A stretch of DNA of 64,000 nt from Oscheius tipulae (lineage: Eukaryota; Nematoda; Chromadorea; Rhabditida; Rhabditidae), in assembly GCA_037178975.1 (NCBI GenBank), contig JASJZH010000004.1, positions 5,270,001-5,334,000 of the forward strand, read 5' to 3'. The position numbers were made by a program, and so were the translations under genes. The notes beneath the pieces were generated by a model. The model was not told the DNA's origin. It ran no database searches and saw only the letters and a program-made list of their open reading frames with translations. Position 1 is the first letter of the stretch. Each line of letters opens with the position of its first letter. Below, in pieces: positions 45,344-57,441 of this stretch.

Positions 45344-47584
45344 CTAAAGATTGCGGAAAACGAGGAACCCCGCGAGAGCAGCCAGAGCAGCTCCGAAGGT
45401 GATTTTCGACAGAAGATTCGAGTCGTGGAGGTAAAAGACTCTCCGTAGATGCGGATAAACGGCCATCATTGCCAGCTGTTCGAAAATCGGTCCTCCCGCC
45501 ATTCCAATCTACTCATACATTTTGTAGATGCTGAAAATAAAAGACAAACCTGGTTGTTCGCGAAGCGTAGGGGTCTTGGCAGCTCGTGTTGACGACAAAA
45601 TTCATCCGGACTCACCTGCCACCGCTGATCGACCTCGTCTCGTTCCACTTTTGTGGCAACCATCACACACGGGGTCCGTGTTCTATTACTTAGTTTAGAA
45701 GGACTTGGAAGAACAAAACCTGTAGAAGTATTTCTGGTAGATAGTCGCGCAAAAAGAGAAGGAATCGGGATTGGAAACATCGTAGAGAAAGGCCACGACG
45801 TCGGCGGAGGTTTCGGCCGACGAAAGAGCGTCTTGTGGGGAGAGAACATCCACCTGGAATGTGTTAATCGACAGTTAATAAGAAGCTAACCTCTCGGAGA
45901 AGGAGATATTTGAACTCTTCCTTGACTTTGACCTTGTTTATGACGTAGGGAGAGAGCACTCTTCGTCCAATGGCAGCTACATCGGCCAGTCCTCTTCCAA
46001 CGAGCGATTGCATGAAAACCGTCTTCCCCGTATCCTTGGCTCCAACGACGAGGCATTGAAAGACTTTTCTGTCCGTTCCGCGCTCCATCAGATCAATCTT
46101 CCGCTCGCGAGTGACTCGAATAGCATCACGAAGTGTTCCAATCTGTCCAGGTGTACTTCTACCGACGGCGAACCCCAAATAGGCCAGCTGTTCGGTGGTC
46201 TGCGAGTGATTCAATAGCGTCGTCATGTTCCAGTAAGCCATATAGCCCGTGTAGGTGATGTAACCTCGTGAGCTGGTCTCAACAGCGGCCAGCACCTAAA
46301 TGATCTATTTTGCAAAGGTCAAATAAAAGAACTACCTCTTTTCCTAGAGAATTGTTCGGTTTGGGGCAAATACTGAACAGATTGGCCAGCTCTGCCGGGC
46401 AAAGACAGCCGTCCTTATCCTCGTCGTACTTTTCGAAAAGAGCCGACACGAATTGGATTCCTTCGGGAGAGAGTTCGGTGGAGCATCCGGCTGGGATCTA
46501 AACAATTTTTTTGATACGTGAAACAATAAAAAGCTACATTAATCCTGGGATAGATGTAATCTTCGCTAAGCTTCAAGCTGAGATCATATCCGAACTTGCG
46601 TAGAACGGCCCATGTTGTCTCGTGACGACCGCGTTCGATGAACAGAAGATGCAGATAGAGGAAACCGTCGAGAGCAAGGAGATCGTCTATGACACCGTCC
46701 GGACAGCCGTCGGAAACAGCTCTTTTGACGTCTTCGATGGCCGTTGTGGTCAACGGGATTCCAAAGCAGAGACGTTGGAAATCATTGAGCTCCGTATCGT
46801 TCAAACAGCCGTCATTGTCTCTGTCACAGATCGAAAATGGTGTTTTTTGAAAGAATGGGTAGAAAATACTACCTTGAAGACTCGTATCAACGATTTCCTA
46901 GCCTTCTCAGTCAGTCGTTTCTGATCCGCGTCATAGAGTGGCCGAGTCGGATAAACTACGGCCTGAAACACTCAGTATGCTTCACTAAAAAGAAGAATCA
47001 AACCTTCTGAGCGTAGAAGAAGATCTCGCTGACATTTTTCATAGTTTTCGCCGAACATTCAACGCAAGTCTCGACTTCAGGCCAATTTTCCATGATAGGA
47101 AGAATCTTCTCGGTATGATTGACAGGGCCATCCGACTTGTTTCCGACCAGGATCACCGGCACGTCATGCTCCACGCCGTAGATCTCTCGCAGAAACGGTA
47201 GCCACCTGTAGTATTCCGTTATTCAATCCTAAATAAAAACGAACCGGTCAGTGACGCTATTAATGGTAACGTCGTCTGTTGCTGTATAAACTATACAAAC
47301 AACATTGGCGTGTTTCAACTCAGCTCGCAGCAGACTTTCCTCTCCGCCATCCAATGACCCATCTACGATGCTCGTGGTCACGTTTTCGGGAGTCACGTCT
47401 CCAGGGATGAGAATTCTAAACAGGGAGTTGAAGAATGAAAAGAGACAGAAACTAACTTTTCCCACTTTTTCGGGACGCGGTCAGCAAATTCGTCCTGTAC
47501 GAGACTCACCAGAAGGGAAGTCTTCCCGACGCCGGATTCTCCAACTAAAACAATCCGAACGTCGCAGAGGTTGTCCTCCTGCAT
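45344..47584 (-). CDS. miro-1: Mitochondrial Rho GTPase MIRO
   Basis: The gene starts [21 protein letters not shown] at 47584, right after a GGTTCAG acceptor. Domain order is the Miro one: N-terminal GTPase (P-loop [14 protein letters not shown]), first EF hand ([13 protein letters not shown]), EF-associated helices, second EF hand ([13 protein letters not shown]), C-terminal GTPase (P-loop [16 protein letters not shown]) and a tail anchor ([18 protein letters not shown]) ending RNL. Miro sits in the outer mitochondrial membrane and links mitochondria to kinesin/dynein adaptors in a Ca2+-sensitive way. About ten exons, roughly 620 residues, as expected. It starts 127 bp after the hoe-1 stop. 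Stop at 45346-45344. Confidence 0.95.
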
Positions 47585-47711
47585 TCTGAACCCGAAACAA
47601 CTTCAATAAGTTGACAAATAAAATACTAGGTAAGGTAGTATATCGATAATCAAATCGTCAATTATAGTCAACCCAATAAAAACAATGAAATTAACAATGA
47701 AATATAACAGA

Positions 47712-50700
47712 CTAAAAATCACGTATCTTATCACCCAATTTCTTCTTTTTCACCGGCATGTTTTCCTCACAGAGACGTGATTTGAGATCGCGTTGTTCCT
47801 TCCTCAGTTCTATCTCGAACAGCTCTTCCTTGTAGACCTCGCGATAGACGGGAATAAGTTTGGGCAGGAGAGGCAGACGGTCATAGCGAACTGACATGTT
47901 GTCCATTGCAACACCCACGTTACCCAGCTCGTCGAGATAATGCGGCAGGGCGGGGACCTGGAAATATACAAATATAGAGAAAACATTGAAGAAAATACCC
48001 ACTTTCGGGTATCGAGCACTGAAATGTGTGAGTATGATGTTCTTTGCTCCCATTCTCCTGCCAATATCGACAGCCTGGCCCATAGTTGAGTGTCTCTTTC
48101 GATAGGCGTCAGCCTGCAACCTTTAAACTCAGTTAGGTTACAAAACAAAAAGACCTCATGACCATCTTCAAATGTGGCCTCATGAATCAGAACATCGGCT
48201 CCATTTCCCTCTTCGACAAGCAAATCACAGGGCTTCGTGTCTCCGGAAAAAACGTATCGTTTTCCGTTTGCTCGGATTACAAAGCCGTTTGCCATGCGGG
48301 TGTGATGCACCTGCAAACGTGTCTTTTCACACGTGGACAATACGAAGATACTTGAACAGCTTTCAGCTCCTGAATGTTCCATTCTTCGCTATTGAAAAGC
48401 GGCGGCATCAGATCGAGAACGTTGCGACTGGCCGCATGGATCGGTGAGGGAAGACGACGTTTCTTGTTCGGCGGACCAGGACTGAAAGACGAGGTGTAAA
48501 TAAACTTCGATTACGCGAGAGAGATACCTGGCGGGAGGAGTAACTGGATGACGAGAAATATCCACAATGCTCACGAGAGATTCGACATCCTCAAAATTCA
48601 AAGAGAACGTCTTCAGCGGCTTCAAGACATTACGATTGGTAATCAGCACAAGGGGAACGTATTTCTTTTCTAGATTTTTTAATAATTAAAAAGTAGTGAG
48701 AAAATATTACCCAATCGATCGAAAGCTGCCTTCCTTCTCTGGATGATGGTGTGCAGCCCATTCATATGATCCTGATGAGCATGGGTAATCAAAACAGCGC
48801 GCATCTTCAAGAGCATCTGTAAACAAAAAAGTCAGCTGTGTAGGACATGTTGATAAACGGGACTTTTCAAGAAACAAGGCGATGAGTTACCTGTTCGAGT
48901 CCCTCATTTCCGAGAAGCATCTTCATCTGACCGTAAGAGCCTTCTCCGACATCGACCATCAGAGCTGACTTTGAAGAAGCCTCGAGCAGATATCCAGTCA
49001 CATTCCTGTATTTCGATGGAACGGCTGAAGATGTCCCGAGGAACGAAACTCGCGGATATTCACAGGAATCTGTCAGTTTGTCTGCTTCTAAAGATTATTG
49101 TAAAGTGGAAAGTAGCAATAGATACCCTGGTGAAAATTGGAGATGGCCTGTTTAGCGTTATTGTCATTATCCGAGATGTTGAGTCTGAGATCGAGAAGGA
49201 TAGGCTCGGCCTCACCTGAAACAATCGTCTTATTTGGAAACCATAGACTTTGCACCCGCTGGTCTCATCCAAAACCGCTGAAGAGGAGCTGCCCAAGTGA
49301 AAGCCCCTTTCTTCTTCTCGAGTTCACTTCCTTGAGTGATAAGACCTTTCCAGTCCAGAGGATGCAATTTAGGGAAAATATCTGGCGAAATGCTATTCAG
49401 GAGATGCTGATTCCTGTGACGAGGATGCAACATTTAACAAAAAGAGCGAAAAGAACCTGTAAATACTTTCTATTCCTGGGATGTAGGGGGTTGCCTCGTT
49501 CACGACAATCTGCTGACACTTGACTCCCAAAACGGCAAAAACTTCGGAATAAGACGGCAGTTGAACGATTCTCTGGGAGGAGAAGTGCACTACAAAGTCG
49601 ATACTTTGTTGTGAGACGAGACCCTAGAATTTGGTTATTATTTATCGAACAATAATCAACTTACACGGAAAAGAGTGTTCTCCGACAAAGCCGTAAGATG
49701 TGCTTCCGAGGCACAGTCGACGAAGAGAGCTCGTTTGCGGTCTGTCTAAACATTATTTGTGTTAAACAATGATAAAAAGGAGCTCACCAGACCCAGAGCT
49801 TCATCGGCAAATACCTCTTCCGGTTTAATTTGTCTGCCATCCTTCAAAGTGACCGTCTCTCCGTTCTTCAACTGGCCAATCATCGGTCCTTTCGGCACTC
49901 CCAGGTTCATAATCTTCCTGATATCGATACGTCGCGCCGGCTCCTTCATTTCCACCAAATAGGCAATATCCACGGAGCCCTTTATGAACAGAATTTTGTT
50001 GAAAAGTAGAGAAATAACTTGCATTACTGGGGCCAGCCGACAGTGGGACGCTGAGAGGGATGTAGGTTACCCTGAGAGCCGCATCCTCATAATATCCGAC
50101 AGAAAATGGATATTCTTCTACCTAAAAAAAAGTTACAATTGCTTGTGACCGATTAAATTTACACTATGGTAAGTGAAATATTTACCTGTGAAGGATACTT
50201 GTCTGACCCGTAGTCGGAATCTTGGAACGGTCGAATACACTCGAGGAAATGCTTGATGTTGACGGCCCCGTGCAATCTCGTGGTCATAGCATTGCTCTCC
50301 TTCGATAGGAGAACTGATGAAATACCGGCTACATTGTCCCAAACAGCTGAATGAAATCTTTTCAAGCACTAAAAAAATACCAACCCCTGGTTACAAAGAT
50401 GTCAGTGATGTTGACAGCCTTCATTCTTAATTGTGGCAAAAATCGAGAGGCACCCTCGGGACAATTGAACATGTAATTTTTTAGAGGAGTTCGGATGACC
50501 ACACAGGGCAGCAGATGACCCGATCCGTTGGCCAAAACCTCGATGGAGACCTGCGAGGGAATGTTTGCAATCGAGTTGGCCGATGCATCTTGCATTTTTC
50601 GCTCCACGTTTTGCATTGCAGTTTTCAGATTGGAACTTGAATAGTTCAATCCACGACTTCTAAAAAAAGATTGCTTGAAATTATGAAAAAAAAGTACTTG

Positions 50701-50826
50701 AAATTGCTGTGACCTTGGTTCCTAAGAATTTTTCTGTTCTCTTCAACTTTTCTTTTCAGTTCAGCGATCAAATCCGTCTCCGAATAGTCTTTCAATACAG
50801 CTGCGGAAGATGAGATCGCTCTGAAC
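47712..50826 (-). CDS. hoe-1: Long-form tRNA 3'-endonuclease, RNase Z / ELAC2
   Basis: The N-terminal half (50640-49400) has the degenerate beta-lactamase fold of RNase ZL: SQVSIEVLANGSGHLLPCVVIR, NCPEGASRFLPQLRMKA and NAMTTRLHGAVN. The catalytic half shows ITHAHQDHMNGL (HxHxDH, near 48800), RKAAFDRL, YVFSGDTKPCD, VLIHEATFEDGHE, KRHSTMGQAVDIG and LTHFSARYPK. The enzyme removes 3' trailers from nuclear and mitochondrial pre-tRNAs. The open frame begins after a TTTTTCAG acceptor at about 50827 with FRAISSSAAVLKDYSE, but no in-frame ATG lies nearby, so the first exon with any mitochondrial presequence is not identified. About 20 exons, roughly 850 residues; stop at 47714-47712. Confidence 0.92.
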
Positions 50827-51521
50827 CTGAAAAACAGACATTTCTTCCCGAAAGCTAATCTTGTATAACTTTTGCTTTTTTAGCTACAAGTGTATCTGAT
50901 GCCCGTTGGGGATCGTGACAGGTAGACGATGTTCTAGTCGGGCTACCGCGTAACGGCCTCAGACACAGGCACACACTTTTAGGCATTTAGAACTAGATTG
51001 AGCAATCAATTTTTAAAAAATGACGAAATGCGGAAGTTTGAAGGACTAGACTCTTTTGGAGGTAGAGTTCACACGTCAGCATCACGCCAATGACGCTTTA
51101 TAGAGAAACAGAATTTTGCAATCCATTGCAATATTGTTCAACGTGACGCAAGAACTCAAATTTAGTAGTTTCCCAATAGGTACAAATTTCTATGACGAAA
51201 AGCACTGCTGGTTTAAACGAAAAGATGCTACTTGCCATGAGAATCTCAGCGAACGAGAAGCAGTCGTTGAGATGACATTCATTCAGATAACACCGTCTGT
51301 CTACCGTATCTCTTCAGTAAACTTCTAAAAACGGACACAAGTAAATTAGGAGAGAACCACAAGAATTGATCGAGGAAAAACAATTCATGATATATTTGAG
51401 TAGCACTAGGAGAAAAAGAGTATCAACGGATAACAACGGACTACCTAATAAAGATCTAGTCGATGGGACTGCATGGTAAGACACTCAAAATCAACAGAAA
51501 TCTATAACGTGATGAAATGAC
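50827..51521. other. Region between timm-17 and hoe-1
   Basis: About 0.7 kb with no assigned exon; the missing first exon of hoe-1 may be here. A CACACAC-CTTTTAGGCAT motif at 50962-50986 is shared with 16141-16169. Confidence 0.4.
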
Positions 51522-52275
51522 TTAGGAGAGATTGGGTAGTGCACTGGGAAGACCGAAAGGCGTCGTCGAATCGATTCCGGGTTGAACATTGGCAGGAGGT
51601 AGATTGCGCGGATCGTCCAAGACTTCTGGCTGGAGAGAGAAGTTTTATTGGGAAATAGAAGAGGAACTTACAGGAGGAGCAGTCGGATCGACCATTGATC
51701 CCATCCATTTCGTTGTCAAGACTCCGACTCCTTCGATCATTGCGAGGATGACACTTCCGAGAATAGCAGACCCGGCCATAACTTTCGGACCGGAACGAAT
51801 AGCCAAAAGAGCTCCGGTCAAACCTCCAGAAGCAATCGAATTCAGCGGGTCTTCCTAAAGACAAGATGGTAGTGAAAGACACTAAGCGAAATAGAACCTT
51901 CTTTCGGATAGCCACTAAACAGCAATCAATTGTACTGAACATTCCTCCCCAGGCGGCAAACTGGGCTCCTGTCAATGTACTTCTCATTCGAACCTCTCTC
52001 AACATCGAGACCTGTAAACCTTTTTGTTTGGCACATTGTGAAAGTTTGCTGGCAAAAGAAAGCTAGACCCACCACTTTCTGTCCTTTTGCCGCACTTCTA
52101 TAGCCACCAAATGAATGAAAAATTGATCCTCCTACGAGTCCCATGGCAAAAGCAGATCCAATATCATCTCCGATACGATAAGGGCTGAAAAGAGGTAGGC
52201 TTATGAGTGGAACTGCGGAAATCAACTGCAATAGACTCAAAATACTCACCAAGGCTCCCTAGTATATTCCTCCAT
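51522..52275 (-). CDS. timm-17: Mitochondrial inner-membrane translocase subunit TIM17
   Basis: Exon 1 encodes MEEYTREPC, the invariant Tim17 N-terminus, starting at 52275. Next come [87 protein letters not shown] and ALIEGVG-like [15 protein letters not shown]. Four transmembrane segments and the conserved acidic residues near the N-terminus are visible. Tim17 lines the presequence-translocating path of the TIM23 complex. The C-terminus is Pro-rich. About 170-180 residues in four or five exons, usual size; stop at 51524-51522. It is the first of four same-strand genes down to 44001. Confidence 0.93.
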
Positions 52276-53075
52276 AGTGACTGCTTATAAAAATAGAAAG
52301 AAATCAGACTTCTACGTACCACAAGTCTGTAAACACATTATGAGACGTGAGAAATCAAAAAATCAGTAAACAAGTAAAAGTGAGTGATCTAATTGAGGCA
52401 GTAGTGTGTACCTATCTTTTACTGAGGTGTTTATGACTGGTTTTTATCGACAACACGAAAGTTTCAAGCTGTTGAACAATATAAGCGAATAGGGGGAATA
52501 AAAATGAGCAAGAAGATATGAATTTCATCAGAACGCAAAATGCGCCAGCGATGGCACGACGTCTGCGCCTCTGATCAAAGAAGGCGCGTTGTTGGTGCAT
52601 TTTGAATTTGGTCAGTCATTTTTCCGTTTCGCGACTTGATCCCTCCTCGAGTTGAGTATAGGGTATAATCCAGTCAAGTGAATGTCTATGGAAAGTGAAA
52701 AAGATGCGGAAGCCGTACTGGCGCTTCAATCAATCTTTTCTGTTTGAATCCCGGGACAGACTTCTGGATTTCCTCTAAAACTGACTCTCTTACGGATGTA
52801 ATGTATTCGAACAGCTATTTATTCATCAATAGTACAGTGACAGCTAGAGCTTATCTTCTCAGTATCCCGATGTCTCCTGCAAGAGTAAACAGTCAGATGA
52901 CCTATCTGGAAAACCGCGGGAAACTGTTGATTGTAAGCACGGATTTCGTAAGCGACCGACAGAACTCCGCCCCTTTGATCGGTCACGGTACCTTCTTCCT
53001 CACGTATCTTCCCCAGCTGTCGCAACCACTGATATCTCTTCGGTTTCCAGACTGGGTACTACTGGTGACTTCCAA

Positions 53076-54178
53076 ATGCCAGCTCATGTAACTGACGATA
53101 GTATTCCGATTGGACAGAGTCCTTTCAACTATTTGTTGAACCAGCCTACAATACGAATACGCAACTGGGATGATGTCCAGAAGAAGCTGCACCACATGAA
53201 GGATGGAGGCAAAGACAAACTGCTGGTGAGTGAGCCAAGCTACGGAAGTCAATCTCTCTTAGGTGATCTCCGACTTTGACTGGACTCTCTCTCGTTCGAT
53301 CGATGATGCCGGTGAGCCATGCTGGTCAACTCATGGTCTTTTCAAAAACTGCGCTCACGAGGTCGATCCCGAGTTGCCGGGTAAACTGGAAGCACTAAAA
53401 CTCAAGTACTATCCGATTGAATACTGTCCTAAGATGACCTTGGAAGAGAAAATTCCTCATATGGAGGAGTGGTGCGTTCCTTCGAATTGAGTGGGAAGAG
53501 CTCAAACTTCAGGTGGACCACGGCTCACAACCACATCATCGAGGCCAAATTTGAAAAGTCGATCATTCAAGGATATATCGAGACTTCGAAGATTGCTCTG
53601 AGAACGGGAACAGAGGACATGATGTCTCAGTTAGAAACACATTCAGTCCCGTTGGTCATCTTCTCGGCCGGCATCGGGAACATCATCGAGATGTTCTTTG
53701 ATCAGAAGTTTGGTAGAAAGCTGGACAATATGCATCTGATCTCGAATATGATGTTGTTCAATGAACAGGTAGATAAGGGTCCGATACAGTACACAAAAAG
53801 TTATTTAAGGACCGTGTTGTCAGCTTTTCTGACCCTCTGATTCACACTTTCTGTAAGAATTCGTCAGTCGTTCGAAAGGATGAGGTATTCTACAAAGAGA
53901 TGGCTGAGAGAGACAATATCATTCTTCTGGGAGACAGTATGGGCGATATTCACATGGCTCTCGAATATGGAGTCGAAAAGAACGGGCACACTCTCAAGAT
54001 TGGATTCCTCAATGGAGATGTGAGTAGAGTGGTCGTGAAGAATAGGAAAGACCTTCAGATTGAGAGACTATTGGACCATTACATGGACGTGTATGATATT
54101 GTTATTGTCCAGGATCAGTCAATGACCATTCCGGCTTCAATCGTCAACCATATTGTCCAGATTGTTTCGAAGATGTAG
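53076..54178 (+). CDS. Cytosolic 5'-nucleotidase III (NT5C3 family)
   Basis: The first clear Met is MPAHVTDDSIPIGQ at 53076, but the same frame is open upstream to an acceptor TTCTCAG at 52862, so the protein may be N-terminally longer. HAD-family motifs are ISDFDWTLSR (motif I, nucleophile Asp), PLVIFSAGIGNIIE (motif II Ser), and IILLGDSMGDIHMA (motif IV). The block IEYCPKMTLEEKIPHMEEW and the C-terminus YDIVIVQDQSMTIPASIVN match human NT5C3A. The enzyme dephosphorylates pyrimidine (or m7G) nucleoside monophosphates. Introns are about 40-55 nt. Stop at 54176-54178 and AATAAA at 54195. Confidence 0.92.
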
Positions 54179-57100
54179 TGCGTGATGATGTTTAAATAAA
54201 TGTTAACTACTGTTAGAGACAGACTGTCAGACAAAAACTGACAGAAATCGTCGGAATATCCCGCCTAATATTTCCTCTTCGCGGTAAATGAGCGTTTCAT
54301 TTTTCATTGAAACCCGAGCCTGGTCTCGTCCACAAGATTGCCTTCTGCTGTTCCCAACGTCACCTTGACTCAGCTGACTTCCTCATAGCCACAGTTTTTA
54401 CTATTCTTTGTCTTTCAGTCATTGCTGTTTGAGACAATTGTCAGAAGACCAAAAACGACAACCTCTTCGACTATGCATTGTTCCTCCAGTCAGTCACTGA
54501 TCAAATTGTTGCAGTGTCTTTTACCCTTGTCCTTTCTTCAGATGCAAAGACTTTCGAGGCTCAGTAGTACTAGTACCTTCCAGGTTGAGAAGGGGAGCAA
54601 GTTGTACAACATAAAAAGGGTTATTGGAAGCCATTGGTCTTTATTAGATGTCGAAGCCGTCTGTTCCTTTCTGCTCTTGAAAGACTTCTCTCTCCCGAAA
54701 TAGTTTTATCTATTTCTTCTCCTGTTTCAACTTCCAACTTCCGGTCCTATCTGTCGCGAACAATAACGCTGCAAAAGCGTAAGTACGAGAAACTCTCGCC
54801 ACGGAAGTCGTCCCTAATTTGTCTATTTTGCCATCCAGCCAGTTAGCTGATTGCTGTCGCGCAGCTTTTTCTTCAGTCCTTGTTTCGTCTTTTTCCGAAG
54901 GGAAATTGGCCTGTCCATTCATCTTTTATTGCGTGAAGATAATTGGCCAAGATGCTCTCTCCCTTCTGTCAATGACTACTCCTCCTTCTTCTGCAACCTC
55001 ATTTTACAGCACTTTCACGAACGAGCCATTTTGGTCCCTTTTTGTCCAAACGACTTTTTAACGAGGCGAACTGCCTGTTTGAAAGCGGATCCCATCCTCC
55101 AGTGGTCCATTGGATCATTTATGCGGTCTGTCCACTTCCAATAGACTTCATTCAAGATCCTCTATTCTTCTCAAATTGACGCTGTTGTAGTCCTGGGAAC
55201 CTCCTTTATTCACTTCCTTCAGTCATCCTGATGTTTTCACTATCCTTTGGATGAAAATCTTCCAGTCTTCTACGTTCTCATATTTCACGTCTATTTCCGT
55301 ATGTGGTCAGAGTCGATCACCCTTTTAGTTCTAATTGGCTGGCCTGTGTTCTGATCGAGCTGGAAAGAAGTGTCCAACCAATCTCCGGTGAACAAATGAG
55401 AGGGATATTGAAAACCGAAAGAATCTTCAGTATTCTTTGACCCAAATCAAGGTAACCTTATCCAACATTTCCGATCCCCATATTTTCCGAGGGCGTGTAA
55501 CAGAGTATGTCCTCTCCTCCTCCGCCAGTTAATATCCTGCTTAATGGACTCTATTTCCATCTAAAAGAGCTCCCTCCCGTCATAAATCTTCCAGTCCATA
55601 ATCACACTTACTGACAGCTTTGACTCCCTCTAAGGAGGGCTATTTGCACCGCTTCCGGTCTGCCCTTTTGACACTCCACTGCCTTTTCCAAGAATCCTCC
55701 TCTCACTGTAGCTCGAGATGTCTCTAGCCAACTTCCCGTAATTTACAACGGGACGGCAATTATCACGTTTTCTCTGCTTACGAGAAGTCTCTCTCTTCTT
55801 CAGTTGAATACAAACAGATCCAGAGCTTTATCCGGACGCGTTGATTATAAGCGGATCGCCGACCTGATCCAGATTGCGAAGTTGCCGCGAAAGTTCTAAA
55901 AATCACACCGACCTGATTATTATGCGAGTTGCGCAGAATCCGTCTTTATTTTCGAACCAACAAACACACTATGATTTCGGCATAATTCGAAATTCTGACA
56001 GTCCTAATGGCGAGTCTGCATGCTAGCTGTTTTACCATCATAACACTACTGAATAATGGATTCTCAGCGTATAAATGCTTTCGTAACGTACAGCAGCCGA
56101 AGTGCATCACCAAAGTACAAGTCGAATGATCCCAGACTAAAATATTCCGTCAAATCTCCGTTCCGAACACGTTTGATCTACCTGCTTTTCGGCAATACCC
56201 TTGACTGCAAAAAAGCGCGATAGTCCAAACCAAACAGCGTTCTTGAGTGCTCCTTCTCGGCCACTTGGATCCGTATCAGATCCCACTTTTTCCCTTCCTC
56301 CAAGATAACAGAAAGTAATCTTGTACTTCCGATTGGATCACAACCTTCTTCCTCCTGCTCTTCCACACGACCTTTTAGTTAATTTTAGTTGTAGCCCCAG
56401 GAGTCCCAGTGAGCTTTGATTTTGCCTCTTTTCTGTAGTCGTCCACTTTAGCGGAAGTTCGGTAGTTGACTCTCATCTTTGGCTACTAGAGCTGCTCATT
56501 AGAAAAAAAAGTTCAGTAGGACAACTTACAGTCTTTCTATGACTTTCATCACATTCTCCTTCAATCTAATAAAATAATCAACTTTTGTCTCCGAGTTTGA
56601 CTAACTGTCGGAAACGACGTTAGTCACGGTATGACTCGTCCGTGTCTACTGTCGTGAAGTATTCTTCAGAGAATTTCCTTTTTCTGCTCAGTTACTCATA
56701 CCGTCAATTATTTTCAAGTCCCTCCGAGCAATTTTATATACTCGATACCCCTGAGTGTTCTTACCCGAATAGAACATCCTCATATGCGACATCAGCATTT
56801 TCTTACTCACCAATCAAACATCATCCGGCCCGTTCCCGTTATCCTTCATTGTCTTCCACTTCTTTATTAATCCCTGTTACCTCGGATAACTGAATTATTC
56901 GTCCGACTCCTCTTCAAAACAAATCTCGGCTCCAAATTAGTCGTGTCTCTTCTATAAAGACACGCATCGCTATTGTCTGCTCGCGGACGGGCAGTCACTC
57001 TTATTCTGCGCCTCTATTCCCAACTATTTGTGTTCATTCGATTAGTAGACTTCTTCCTGAACTTTTGGACAAGAACTTCCAGAAGAGAGGAAGCAATCAC

Positions 57101-57441
57101 TCAGAATTTTTTATTGCTGACTAGACAAGTCGAGGTATTTCGGTTGAGTGGCCCCAACAATAAAACATTCAAAACGTTCTGAATGACTGGTTCATCAGCA
57201 AAATATTGCCTCCTCTATCTTATTATTCACCCATTCGAGCCTAAAGAATCTTTAAACTTCTCAATACATTTTCAATGTTTGCCATTCATATCTGTTGTCT
57301 CGACCAGGACAAATGTTCTCCTCATCCTCTGCCCTTCTCTCACCTACAAAGATCAATCCTGTTGATCTAAATCAATCCACATCTTTTTTTTATTGTTGTC
57401 TCTCAAGAAATCCTCTCCAGCTCCACGCATCTTTGGCCGCC
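54179..57441. other. Long pyrimidine-rich stretch upstream of the glutamate receptor
   Basis: About 3.2 kb with no exon set I can support. The plus strand is C/T-rich throughout (e.g. 54800-54960, 56780-56900). Purine-rich minus-strand frames look superficially coding but are interrupted every 20-40 codons and lack splice sites. It probably contains promoter, outron or first-intron sequence of the receptor gene. Confidence 0.45.

Noticed and set aside
55090..55500. Minus-strand frames that look like protein (e.g. WLDTSFQLDQNTGQ and DWKIFIQRIVKTSG)
   Set aside because: They are broken by stops every 20-40 codons and have no splice signals. The minus strand is purine-rich here, which by itself gives Lys/Glu/Gly-rich open stretches. 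A decayed gene cannot be excluded without homology search.
56178..56366. Minus-strand 62-codon acidic frame
   Set aside because: Single isolated frame without neighbours or splice sites in a purine-rich strand.
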